This document shows, in pieces, positions 48,471 through 59,326 of a stretch of DNA of 64,000 bases. Positions within the stretch are counted from its first letter, which is position 1; each line of letters begins with the position of its first letter. The notes below the pieces were generated by a model. That model was given only the letters and a program-made list of their open reading frames with translations. It ran no database searches and was not told where the DNA came from. The translations under genes were made by a program, and so were the position numbers. Origin of the DNA: Casuarina equisetifolia (Eukaryota; Streptophyta; Magnoliopsida; Fagales; Casuarinaceae). The stretch lies in the NCBI GenBank assembly GCA_028551475.1, contig CM052356.1:26873884-26937883 (forward strand). The letters run 5' to 3'.

Positions 48471-50126
48471 TCAAAGAGGATGAAACTCCAATAGTTTAGG
48501 AGACAACTTATGTCGTTTGATTATTAAGCATTCTTCAATAAGCATAACTGTCTCATATACTTCCAACTTTCTTTTGTTCTCTAGTATCTCGTTCAACAAT
48601 TTTGCACAACTAGATATTTGAATTGGAGCATTTATAAAAGAAATGTTAATGTGTAGTTTTAAAGATATATCAAGGAATTTTAAAAACTGTTTATCTTTTA
48701 CGCATTGTTGGAATCTTTGGGGAGATTGAACTAGAGGCATAAAGGACATAGGATTTTCTGGAACAAGCTTGCTCCTAGGTGCCTCCTCAAGTTGTATACT
48801 GACATCTTTATCATTATCTTTGAGACTTTCCTTGTCAACATTAACTTCTCCTACTTGCTTGCCACATGTTAGGGTTATTGCCTCTACAGTATCTTCAAGA
48901 CTTTTCTCTATATCACTAAGCAAAAGACCCTCCTGATTCTCTGAGATCACACTAATGAGCTAACTCATTTGCACCTTTAATTTTCGGATTGAACTTCTTG
49001 TCTCTAAAAACTTACTTCTTGATTCTAAAATCTTGCTTCAATCCTCTCTGTAAAGTTTTGTGTGGTGCTGGCCAGCTCACTAATCATGTCCTCGTAGTTA
49101 GGTTTCACCTCTTCTGTTTGCCAAAATATTGGTTGCGGTCTCATCTCACTTGGGTTACTCGATAAAAAAGTTTGATGGTTGTGCCATCCCCAATTGTACG
49201 TATTTGAGTAATAATCATTTTGTGACCTGCTAGGAATTTCAACAAAATTAGCATAATCATTATAATAAGCATTAGGGTTACCTACTTGACATTCTGTGCT
49301 CTCATGTGCTCTAACACAAAATTCATATGATCTATTTTGATGTCTCACAATTGGAGTATTTAGGTTGTCTATCTTGTTATTGAGAACTTCCAATTATGCA
49401 CACATTGCAGTGAAGATATCTATTCCATGGACTCCATTTGTTTGATGCATTGGTAGCCTTTCAGTAGACCATTGATAGTTATTGAATGCTATTGAATGTC
49501 ATCTCCTCTAAAAGCTTATATGCCTCTTCTAGCGTTTTGTTGTGTAAGGACCCTCCTGCAGTTGCATCAATTATAAAATGAAGATTTGTATTAAATCCAT
49601 CATAAAAAATTTGTACTTGTAACCATATGGGTAGTCCATGATGTGGACATCTCCTCAAAAGTTCCTTGAATCTTTCCCAAGCTTCATATAGTGATTCATC
49701 ATTCATCTACTCAAAAGTGAAAATATCGTTACGCAATTTAGTAGATCTTGCAAAAAGAAAGAACTTACCAAGAAATTTCTGAGCGAAATCATCCTATGTA
49801 GTAATTAATCTTGCAGGAAGTGAAAAGAACCAATTTTTAGCTATATCTCTAAGAGAAAATGAAAATAGTTTCAACCCAATAACATTTTCTGTAACTTCAT
49901 GATCTCCAATCATGTCACAGAATTCAAGGAATGCTTCAATATGAGCATTTGGATTCTCATTTGGTAGCCCACTATATTGCACAGATTTTTTAAGCATCTT
50001 GATGAGCACGGGCTTGATCTCAAAGTAGTTTGCTTGATTTGCAAGTCTAATGTTTGATGTAGCATTCCAAAATGTTGGTGCAACATAGCCTTGGAAAAGT
50101 CTATATGTATCATCATATCTCTCCAT
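48471..50126 (-). pseudogene. Decayed Athila gag
   Basis: The gag reading frame from 50126 on the minus strand is interrupted by two in-frame TAG codons. One at 49796-49794 stands where TGG is expected (W-DDFAQKF); the other at 49709-49707 stands where CAG is likely (FE-MNDESLYEAW). Two frame changes follow, between 49479 and 49393 and between 49025 and 48950. The capsid part includes RDIAKNWFFSLPARLITT, then DESLYEAWERFKELLRRCPH. A degraded linker follows, then the pre-protease segment ending near KLSPKLLEFHPL. No zinc knuckle and no protease active site are seen. Confidence 0.8.
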
Positions 50127-50239
50127 CCTTGTTACTTAATCTTTCAACAACAGCAACTTAACAAAGATTTTTTTCTTTTTCTTTCTTTTCTTTTTGTAAG
50201 AAAAAAGTAATGAAGCAAAATAAAAATAAAACAAAAAAA

Positions 50240-50380
50240 TGATTTTTTTTCTTTTCTTTTTTCAAGAATTAAAAAAAATGATTTTTTTTTTCAAGAATTA
50301 AAAGAAACGATTTTTTTCAAGAATTAAAAGAAATGATTTTTTTTCAAGAATTAAAAAAAATGATTTTTTTCTTTAAAGAA
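50240..50380. repeat. Tandem repeat in the untranslated leader of the Athila-type element
   Basis: Four full and one partial copy of a unit of 26-39 bp, reading GATTTTTTT, then TCAAGAATTAAAA, then an A-rich end. It lies between the primer site and gag. Confidence 0.85.
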
Positions 50381-50445
50381 AATAAAAGCTAGATTAAACT
50401 TAGAAATTATTCGATATTAATATTAATCAATAGTAAAACAACCAA

Positions 50446-50463
50446 TCCCCGACAACGGCGCCA
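50446..50463 (-). promoter_or_regulatory. tRNA-Asp primer-binding site
   Basis: TCCCCGACAACGGCGCCA on the plus strand equals the 3' end of plant tRNA-Asp, including CCA, with one mismatch. It is 6 nt inside the right (5') LTR of the minus-strand element, the correct place and orientation for minus-strand cDNA priming. tRNA-Asp priming is usual for the Athila lineage. Confidence 0.85.
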
Positions 50464-50469
50464 AAAACT

Positions 50470-51739
50470 TGTTCGGTGAAATTTAAATGCAAGTGAACAT
50501 ATTGAATAAGTAATATAATGATAAGAAAGATATCATCCCATAGAGATTGGTGATTACTAAACCAATTAATTACTAATAGTGAACAACTCCTAGAATTTAT
50601 CTAGCAAATCAAATTGATAGATGATAGATTAACTAACTAAATCTAAAAAAGCTAAATACAAGAAATATGTTAGAGCATATGATTTCACCATAATTACTAG
50701 GTATTAATATTGATTATTTATGCTTGCAAGAGGGATAATATTTATGTGATGATGAAACTTCCTAATTTATTTACTATCCTATGTCTAGGTATAGCAAACC
50801 TACTTAGTTCATTAATTCACTATATCTCTATATGTAAATTGAAACAAACCAAATGCATTAGGATCTATGAATATTTCCAGTTTTCACCGAAAGCCACACA
50901 AATAATATGGTATATGTCTATCTATATTTAATTTATGGTTACATACTACAAGAAGTAACTGCATATCATTTCCTGTCGGTCTCAAACATGCAAATCAGAT
51001 AATTCAAGTAGTAGCTAATTACTTAAAAGTATTAAACACAGTAATATGTAACTTCATATAAACAAAATATCTTGCAAAACATAATAATCATAATATTCAT
51101 ACCATCATAATTAGGTTACATCATAGCTTTAACAAAAATAAACTAAAACATAAAAAAATAATGAGGAATAATAGTAATAAGAAATAAAAAAGGTATCTTG
51201 AATCTAAGAACAAGAAGTCTATCACCCTTTTTGTCTTATCTTCAAGAAAACCTTAAATTCTTAGCCTCTTTCTTGAGTTGTGCTCAATTTCCTCTTCCTT
51301 TCTTTTGCCTCTTCTCTTATCTTAAATAGGGTTTAGGTTTAGACCTACTATTATCCTAGTAGAATTGGGTTTTAAAGATCTAAAACAATTGAGTTTTGAA
51401 CTCTTAATTTAATTAGGTTTTGAACTCCTAATTTAATTAGGCTTTGAACTCTTAATATGATTAGGTTTTCTAATTATTTAGAAAACCCAATAACAATAAA
51501 ATCTAATAACAATCATTCAAAGCCCAAGCCTATCTTGACTCTCTTGATCTTGATATTATGATTTTGTCACAAAATAAACATCAAGCTCTCCATGTTCATC
51601 CATTTTCTCCTTGCCTCCTTGTGCTACATAAACAAGATAAATTTAGGTAAATAAAAGGAGTTTAAATTTTTTCTCACAATTATTAAAGTTATTTATTGCC
51701 TAAAATAGGTAAAATAACTCTAAAAAAATATAGTTATCA
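50470..51739 (-). repeat. Right LTR (5' LTR) of the Athila-type element
   Basis: 1270 bp, TG...CA, paired with 45648-46894. It has a third copy of a 24-bp unit (51394-51465 holds three). Confidence 0.9.
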
Positions 51740-51744
51740 GGTAA

Positions 51745-54497
51745 GTATGAAGAGAAAAGAAAATTAAAATTAAAATTTGAAATCTAGGCCTTTTGAAAAT
51801 AGATTTGAAATTCTTTAGAGTTGACACTCACTTTGATTAAACCAAACTTCCCCATAATTCTATGAACTCATTAATTTCTCTAACAACCTAATCTTCTGGT
51901 AGAAGCTAAGCAAATCACAGAACAAGCTCCATGTGTTCTCTCTTGTCGGTGCTCTTTCCACATGTAGCTCCACCTTCACCCTTTCACCCTCACCCTTTTA
52001 AGATTGACATGGCCCTTCAAGTTCATCTTGAGTATCTATGCTTCATATCCTTGAGGTCCTCCCATGTTGCTTCTATTAGATTTATGGGATCTAGCAATTT
52101 CCTAATTCAAGTGGGTTTAATTGCCTAACTTATGACACCTAACTTGACTCATCAAGTTGCAATACTTCATTTTTTGCCCATTGCTTAGTGTGGGCTTTGT
52201 GCTATTAAGGGCAAATGGTGAGGGAGGTTCATAAAATTTGCCTAGTATTAGGGGCCCATGTAAGTTGGCCTAAGACTTAAAGCTGAAGTAGCTAACATAG
52301 CACATAGTTGGGTTAAGATAATAATGGAGTGTCATGACTATTAAATTGAGTTATTGGCTTGATGGTAGTGTTTGAAAATTTTTACAATTAGTATTAAAGC
52401 AAGCTTATAGAATTGTTGGATTTATAAGGTTAAACAATTCCTTAACTTAATTGGGTCTAATCGTCCAACCTATTGTACCTAACTTGATTCATTATTGTAT
52501 CATTTTATGTCCACATACCACTTAATGTGAGGCTTTAGGCATAATCTTTTTTGCTTTAATTGGTGCCAATCCTCACCAATGGACTAATATTTCTTTTATC
52601 TTTCTCATTCTCCTCTCCATTATAGCTTGTGGACTATGAATCATAACATCATCTTTTTTGGAGACTGGAGAAAGTTTTGACTATACTTTTGTCTTTACCA
52701 TTTTCAACTTAAATAACTCTAATACCAAGTTATAACATGACAATTCAGGATCTAATGTTGAATTTATTTGACTTTAAGAAGTTTAGTTCATAGAATGAGT
52801 TTTTAGTTTAACAATTTACATGTGTTGATTGAAGTTGTTATGATATAACTGAATTTCTTCTTCCCAATATTATTACTATGATAAATATCAAAAGAAAATT
52901 AGAACTAAAAATTGAATTCTAGGCCTTTTAAGAAGGGATTTGAAATTCTTTGGAGTTAACAATCACTTTGACTAAACCAAACTTTCACCATAATTATGTG
53001 GATTCATTTTTAAATAAAATCACCTAACAAGTCTACTAACTAACTTGGAGATGATATAGACATTTGAAGACCTTACAAGGTCTCTTCACATTTAAGAACT
53101 CAATATTTTTTCACTATCATAAATGACTTCTCACAAGGAACTTAAACATTCCATATGAAAATCAAAATTACAATTTTGGCCAACATTAAAACCCTTTTTT
53201 TTTTCATGTTAAAGACATAATTTAAGACCTATGTTAGGTGTGTAGGGCAAACAACACCTTAGATTTTTTTGGATTAAAATGAATATATTTTTTGGCCTCC
53301 TAAGGTACTACTATACATGAGAATTTGTTTTCCTATACCTCATGACAAAATGGGGTAATAGAGAGGCAACACTACCACATTTTAAATGTAGCACATGAGT
53401 TCTAATTTTAGGCATATATTCCTATTTGGTTTTGAGGTGAGTGCATACTTAGTACTACATACTTGATTAACAAAACACTCATTCTCATCCTTAAAGGAAA
53501 AACTTCCTTTGAGATTCTCTATAAAAAGGCATCCTCTCTTGATCACTTGAATGAATCTGGGTGCTTTTATTATGCCACTAACCTCACACCATAAGATAAG
53601 TTTGGGCATTACCAACCATGTGCATGCTCGTGGGTATTCTCTCACTTAGAAAGGTATATGTTAGATGTCAAAGGGGGCATTTTTTTTTATCATAGAAAAT
53701 GTTGTTCTTTATGATGACGTTTTCCTTTTTACACAATTCTCAAGCCCTCAACTTGATCCACATGGGCACACACTAATCATGACATCCAATACATATGCTC
53801 CTCTAACCTTTAAGTTAACATTCGAGTTGAATCTATTAGTTTCATACTTTATTAATCTTCATATAGTTGTCTTATTGCCCACTTTAGCCTTATTTACTAA
53901 GATTGTGCATTCCTTCTTATATTTTGTTGATATACTTGGTTGCCATGAGTTTACTCTTTCAACCTAGTAGAATGGTTGATTTTTTTTTCCTTCTATTATT
54001 TTCACTTCAATGAAAATCAATTACTAGATACTTGTTCTTATTTGAAGAGCAATAGATAAATGGACTTATATTTACTTTGATTGCATTGAAGAAACTATAA
54101 TTGAATGGAATCGAAACATTCATTTCATCAAAAACTATAACTCATGGACACAAATTATTTAATGAAGTTATTGGTAGGGTTGAAATATCTTTCTAGTCAT
54201 AGTTGTTTCAATAGAAGTTATTTCTTAATTGGGGTAGGGTTGAATAATTAACAACATATGAAGATGACTTTTGTTTTATATTTGGTTTTAGAATACTCAA
54301 GACTTTTGAAAGATGGTAGCTTGAGGACACATTCTCTTAATTTTACAAGTTTGATAAAACGATATATACTCTAGTATTGGAAATCTAAATTTATTCCAAG
54401 GTTGAAAAATTAATAATTCAATGGAATTGCTAAACCCTTTAAAATGCTTGAGTTTTCTTTCACATAAGTTCTATCTTTATATAAGGCTTTATTAGGG
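51745..54497. other. AT-rich DNA with small direct repeats, probably miniature retroelement debris
   Basis: No gene supported. A segment of about 120 bp at 51757-51880 recurs diverged at 52886-53010 (CTAGGCCTTTT, then TTTGAAATTCTTT-GAGTT). A second pair, about 52095-52205 and 52435-52550, shares TAATTG-CTAAC-type stretches and a TTAGTGTG-GGCTTT block. A sequence resembling the tRNA-iMet primer site (TTAGTATTAAAGC) lies at about 52393. Confidence 0.5.
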
Positions 54498-54842
54498 TAT
54501 GAGAATCCATTTCAAAACTTTAAGGCATTATGTGGGAAAATCTTGGGAAAATCTCATCACTTATAAGACCACATGCCCATCATCTCACTTCCAATGTGGG
54601 ATAACACTCATTTTCAACACTCTTCTTACTTGGATGCTGACATAAGCATTGCAAGTAGACTGAACCCCAACTTTGGAATGTGACGGTTTATGAAGTGGAG
54701 GCCAATCCTTGACTCCGATACCATATTAGAGTGTGAGAACCCATTCCAAAACCTTAAGGCATTAGTTGGAGAAATCTCATCACTTATAAGACCACAAGGC
54801 CATCCTTTCACTTCCAATGTGGGATAACACCCATTTTCAACA
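54498..54842 (-). mobile_element. TRIM (terminal-repeat retrotransposon in miniature)
   Basis: Two direct repeats, 54498-54619 (122 bp) and 54732-54842 (111 bp), flank a 112-bp interior. On the minus strand each LTR starts TGTTGAAAATG, contains TATCCCACATTGGAAGTG and a TATA-like CTTATAAG, and the right one ends TTCTCACA. Next to it lies TGGTATCGGAGTC, close to the tRNA-iMet primer site TGGTATCAGAGC. Just before the left LTR is a purine run, AAGTAAGAAGAG, fitting a polypurine tract. There is no coding capacity. A target duplication was not recognised. Confidence 0.85.
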
Positions 54843-57800
54843 AGTTTCAAGAATAATTTGGATTCTATAATATTAATCTTTTTCAAACTTTAAGTATAAT
54901 ATTCGAACTTGTACCCATGATCGCTAGTTCTGATTTGTAGTGCACCTTAAATTGGCTTTAGTATTGTTTCAACAACAATACGAACTTGAAACGATTATAC
55001 TTTTTTAATTTCAAAGCCAAACCCTGTAACATGTTGATCATGAAAGCTTAACCTAGATAATTTTGCCAAAAAATTTCTAGTTCTGCGGCTTTTAAGGTTG
55101 TTATAATCGTAATCAATTGAAATGAATTTGAGACTCATGACAATTCTTGCGTCCGAGCACCGGTGCCGTAAATATTCAATGTTCACATGATTCAATGTCC
55201 AACAATTAGTCGTTACTTCAGCAACCAAACATTAAATACCATAGCTGCCCCCTTTACTTAGGCTTTGAGAGGTACAATAAACTCAAAACGATGCTAACAG
55301 TCAGGAACGTAGCGGTCATCATACCAAAGTTTGGACAATTTTAATGGACGGTTGAGGCCTAATTCCGGTATCACATAAGATATCATATATCTTGTGATAA
55401 TTTTCCTATCCATCGCTTCCAAAAGGAACGTTGGAAGTTCCTTTTCTTCTGAGATTTTCTCAACCTAGTTAAAAGGCCCACCGCCTCCACAAATCCTGGG
55501 CAGAAGCTTCAGTGATAACGAAATTTTCAGCACATGGAGCTCGCTTCTGTGTCTTAAAAGAGTTTCTGAATTTCGTTCTTTCTTTATGACCCAACAGACA
55601 CATGCGAATAGATATGCTTCAGCCCCACTACAAGTCTGTGAACTCTCTAACAGGTAGAACCCATGGATGCAATCCGCGTGAAGGAGATTCCAGAACGACA
55701 GAGACATTTTTTTGAAGTGACATTCCACTCCCGCTTACCACATGGACAAGTAAGCGTCACCTGCTCAACTTTTCGGTCTTAATCGCACAACCAACATGGA
55801 GTATCCTTTTCAAGCCTTCTTCAATGGAGGTCATTCCTACTTGCAATGCTTGTGAAAAAAGCTCCCACTTTTTCACAACACAGTTTTCCTCCATTTTATG
55901 CCTTATAATTACGCAAAGGATTGACTGACTTTATACTAACAGTGAAACGTGAAAAGGGATGATTGTTGAACCTTTCTTAAATGAATGCCGTGCGTCGTCC
56001 AAGACTTGATTTCCACCCTCCAAGAAAATCGGTGCAGTACTATCGTACTTAACCCACAATATAACAAAATTCGGAGGCTAATAATTTGACGTGGTTTTCA
56101 CGAAACTAACTGGACCAGATGAATATAAACCCTGCATGTGTGCTGCCCTGCTAGTAATTACTCAACCACTCAAATCCGTCGCCATTCTGCCGGAAATGGT
56201 TGAAGAAGTCGATCCTGTTCAGTCAATTACTTTCAGCATGCGAGTGCTCAAAAGTAATTCGGTCATTATCATGGACCCGATCTAAACTTGAGGTAGCAGT
56301 TTAACGTGTTCATTTGATCCTGTAAACACCGGTTCTAATGCAGACATATGGATACAATCATCCGACGACCGGGCTTAACTTGTAGCCTGTTCTCTTCCCA
56401 ATTATAATGAATTATAATATATTGAAATTATTGAATTGAAAGCGAGAATGAAAGAATTAGCGTATGGGACTGTCTTGTTGTTCTCTAATTAGACATTGTT
56501 GTCACGTTGAATACGCTTATATGTAACGGTTATCAATCGAAGCCTATTAGTTGTGTAATTTATATGGTCAATTTGTTAGATGAGCACTCTTCATATTAAT
56601 TATTGATATTCTCTGTGTCGGGCTTATGATGCTTTACCTACTCGAACAGATACATTATTATTGCTTGTAAGTTACGCTAATAACTTAAGCAAACAAGCGT
56701 ATACTATCATTTAATAGATATTAACAAAAAGATTACTTTTTTATGATATGATCTTACACTTCACACCAACACACTATCTGCAAGGGTTACGACCCAAACA
56801 AGAAACTCCAAATCTTTGGCCAGCAATCTCGGAAGGAAAAAAATTAGTGAAAGAATTTAAGATAGCAATAAAATAATTAGAAGTAGATTTGAACTATCCC
56901 CAATTAACAATAAAATTATTGATATAATATATAAAAAGTTTCACTTGGAAAATTATCTTAAAAATTTCATGCGTTACCATTTGGAGTTAACCAGACTACG
57001 ATTTTTGAGCTGAAGCTGAAATGGGAACTAGCAACTCAGTTCCAGATCTTGCAGACAGCCACCTCGTGCCTCGTCTGCGCGTTCACATTACGCACCAGGT
57101 GTGGAACAGCCCTGAAGGGACTTCGCGTGGGGGCCACGACGATCCAGACGCATATTCCAAGGCAGGGAGGCGCGTGATTCACATGTCCCCCAAAAAAGTA
57201 CATCCAATCCGGCAATTTTCGGATGGACCCACGGACGTTGGATGAGGAGCGAGTGGAGGACTTGAAGGAGTAAAAATTTTGACACATGTCCCGACAAAGC
57301 CCTGAAGCATCATTGAGCCGAGCTGTAAACGGCGCTACCGACAATGTGACGGAGTGTCACAGGGCGAGAGGTCGATACCGTACGAGGGTAGCACCGGTCG
57401 CCCTGGATGTCCCCAAAATGCCGTCCCCTCCGACGTAAGATTGGAAACGACAAACAAAGACGACAGCTTCATTTCGAGCTAATAGGCATGAGCAGCGTCG
57501 TTACAAGCTCAACTTATGTTCCCCGCGTGAGTACACAGTAAGTTAAAATTTACTCAAACCCACTTAAACGGTCTGATCGACAAAGTCAAAACCGCGGAGG
57601 TTTGGCAGAAACGTCAACGAAAGGTACAGAGGTAAAAAAAAAAAGAAAAAAAAGCCATATTTTTATTTATTGGAAAAACAACCAATAGAATTTAGACAGG
57701 AATAAAAAAAAAAAAAAGATCGGTTTGTAGGAGTTGACAAAGTCGGAAATTCCAGATAGATGCGGGAAAATAGAAAAAAAAAAACAAGAGGTTGTTGGCC

Positions 57801-58738
57801 ATAATTTAAGATAATCATTTTGAATACATGTAAGACCTTGGGGAATGAATGATATGATTTGTTTTTTTAATTTGCTTTCTTTCAATAAACAACGTTAAAA
57901 GTCAAATCCAAACTACGTTGTTCCATAGAAATGTAAAATAAACAAACCTCGGTTAAGTTCATCATGCTTGATTGGTTGTCCGTATCAAAATTGATCCACA
58001 CTATCAAAGTAACTTATTTATTTGATTTAAATTATCTCTTCATATCTTACCACGGTTGAGTAAGATGGTTACTATCTTTGATATCTGTTTTTCTGCTATT
58101 TTTTTTCTAACAAAGTATGTCTTTTATTGCTTAATCTAGGCAAAACTATCGTAACTATGAATAGCCTATTACACCTTTCAATTTTTTTTTTTTTTGGTCA
58201 GTTCAATGCTCCAAAGTGAAAGAGTCAATTTTGTTTGTTGAACGGAAGAAACAAAAATGGGTTAAAACAACATTTTTATGTTCGATTTAATATCTTTGGA
58301 TTCTTTGTTTTAATTGCGTAAGAGAAAGCACAGCGAAAAGTTAGATCGCAGTCGTCTGACCAATGAGGAAAGGGAGTACTGGGTCGGACTTACCTCATTC
58401 GATCCGATGTGCAAGCACACCAAGATGATCGCCTATCAGCGGCGAAATAGGTGGAAAATATCGTGACAAATTGTCGGCGCAACGAAACCAACACTAAAAG
58501 CCGCCCGAATCCAAAGCCGAGTACAATCAGCCGGCACCTTTGGGTTATTGCGACGTGGCAGAAGCTTCGCGGCCGGATCATCAGACACGTCTGGGAAACT
58601 TAATTACCGTGGGTCCCAGAGGATCAACATCTAGCTGGCTGGCATTTATTGGGAGTTCATCATAGAAGACGAAACTCCACTGCACCTTAGCCCATCCACA
58701 GCTGCGCCTCATAGCTGATCCAGCGGTGTACGGCTGCA
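54843..58738. other. Intergenic DNA, no gene recognised
   Basis: No coding region supported. The part at 57.0-57.5 kb is richer in G+C but its open frames look fortuitous. A-rich homopolymers lie at 57.63-57.79 kb. 58.3-58.7 kb probably belongs to the promoter of the rhamnosyltransferase gene. Confidence 0.45.
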
Positions 58739-58770
58739 CTCTCTCTCTCTCTCTCTCCCTCTCCCCCCCC
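58739..58770 (+). repeat. CT run and C tract upstream of the rhamnosyltransferase gene
   Basis: A CT dinucleotide run is followed by CCCTCTCCCCCCCC, about 560-590 bp before the ATG at 59327. It probably lies at or near the transcription start. Confidence 0.75.
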
Positions 58771-59005
58771 AGGTCGCGTGTGCTCACGCCTGGCCACAGC
58801 GCTGTTAGCATTGCAGCACTAATTCTTCTCTGCCCATATTTCTCTCTCTCCCGTTGTCTCACCCTCCATATTTGTGATTGCTTGTGTACTCGCCGGTGCC
58901 CCCCCTTTCGGCGACTGGAACAAAATCTCGCCGAAATATCTACTGGATCTCCCATTTCGGTTTTGATCCAAATTGAGACATAAATTGGAAGATCTTATAG
59001 CCTTT

Positions 59006-59161
59006 ATGTCTCGGATCACGGCTTTTGGATAATGCGCGTGGAAATCGGTGTTGTTTAGGTGCAAAATTGGGAAAGGAATCTGTGGATTTCGGAAGGATTC
59101 GAGAGACGAATAAGCACGGGGGGAAATGGTGCTAATTGTGATAAGTTCGGGTGAGCTTTAG
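59006..59161 (+). promoter_or_regulatory. Candidate upstream open reading frames in the leader
   Basis: Three short ATG frames precede the main start: 59006-59032 (8 codons plus stop), 59032-59058 (8 codons plus stop) and 59126-59161 (11 codons plus stop). The first two overlap as TAATG. Whether all lie in the mature leader is unknown; a GTGAGC donor-like site near 59150 could begin a leader intron. Confidence 0.35.
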
Positions 59162-59326
59162 GTTGAATTTGGATCTTTTTCTGTTTAGGACATTCTCGCG
59201 GTTTCTATATTTCATTGTGGATTTAGGGCTTCTTCTGCTTTCTCCACCCGCTTTCATTTCCTGATCCTACTACATTGAGAGAATTGGAGAAAGAGAGTCA
59301 TTTTGCATGGGGGGACGAGAAGCGAG

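Larger units (their letters stand above)
45648..51739 (-). mobile_element. Gag-only Athila-type Ty3/gypsy LTR retrotransposon
   Basis: A structurally complete element of about 6.1 kb on the minus strand. Two direct LTRs (45648-46894 and 50470-51739) begin TG and end CA and are flanked by a perfect 5-bp duplication, GGTAA (45643-45647 and 51740-51744). The tRNA-Asp primer site is at 50446-50463. The internal region holds decayed gag from 50126 to 48471. It has Athila-like blocks (SLRDIAKNWFFSLPA, SNTYNWGWHNHQTF) and ends in the pre-protease block (KLHINISFINAP, EVYETVMLIEE). Then it stops: no protease, RT, RNase H or integrase is present in the remaining 1.5 kb. That stretch is AT-rich and retains an EDNASFKFEGRE-like segment seen near the 3' end of such elements. 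It must have moved using enzymes of a full-length relative and resembles the TR-GAG class. Confidence 0.9.
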
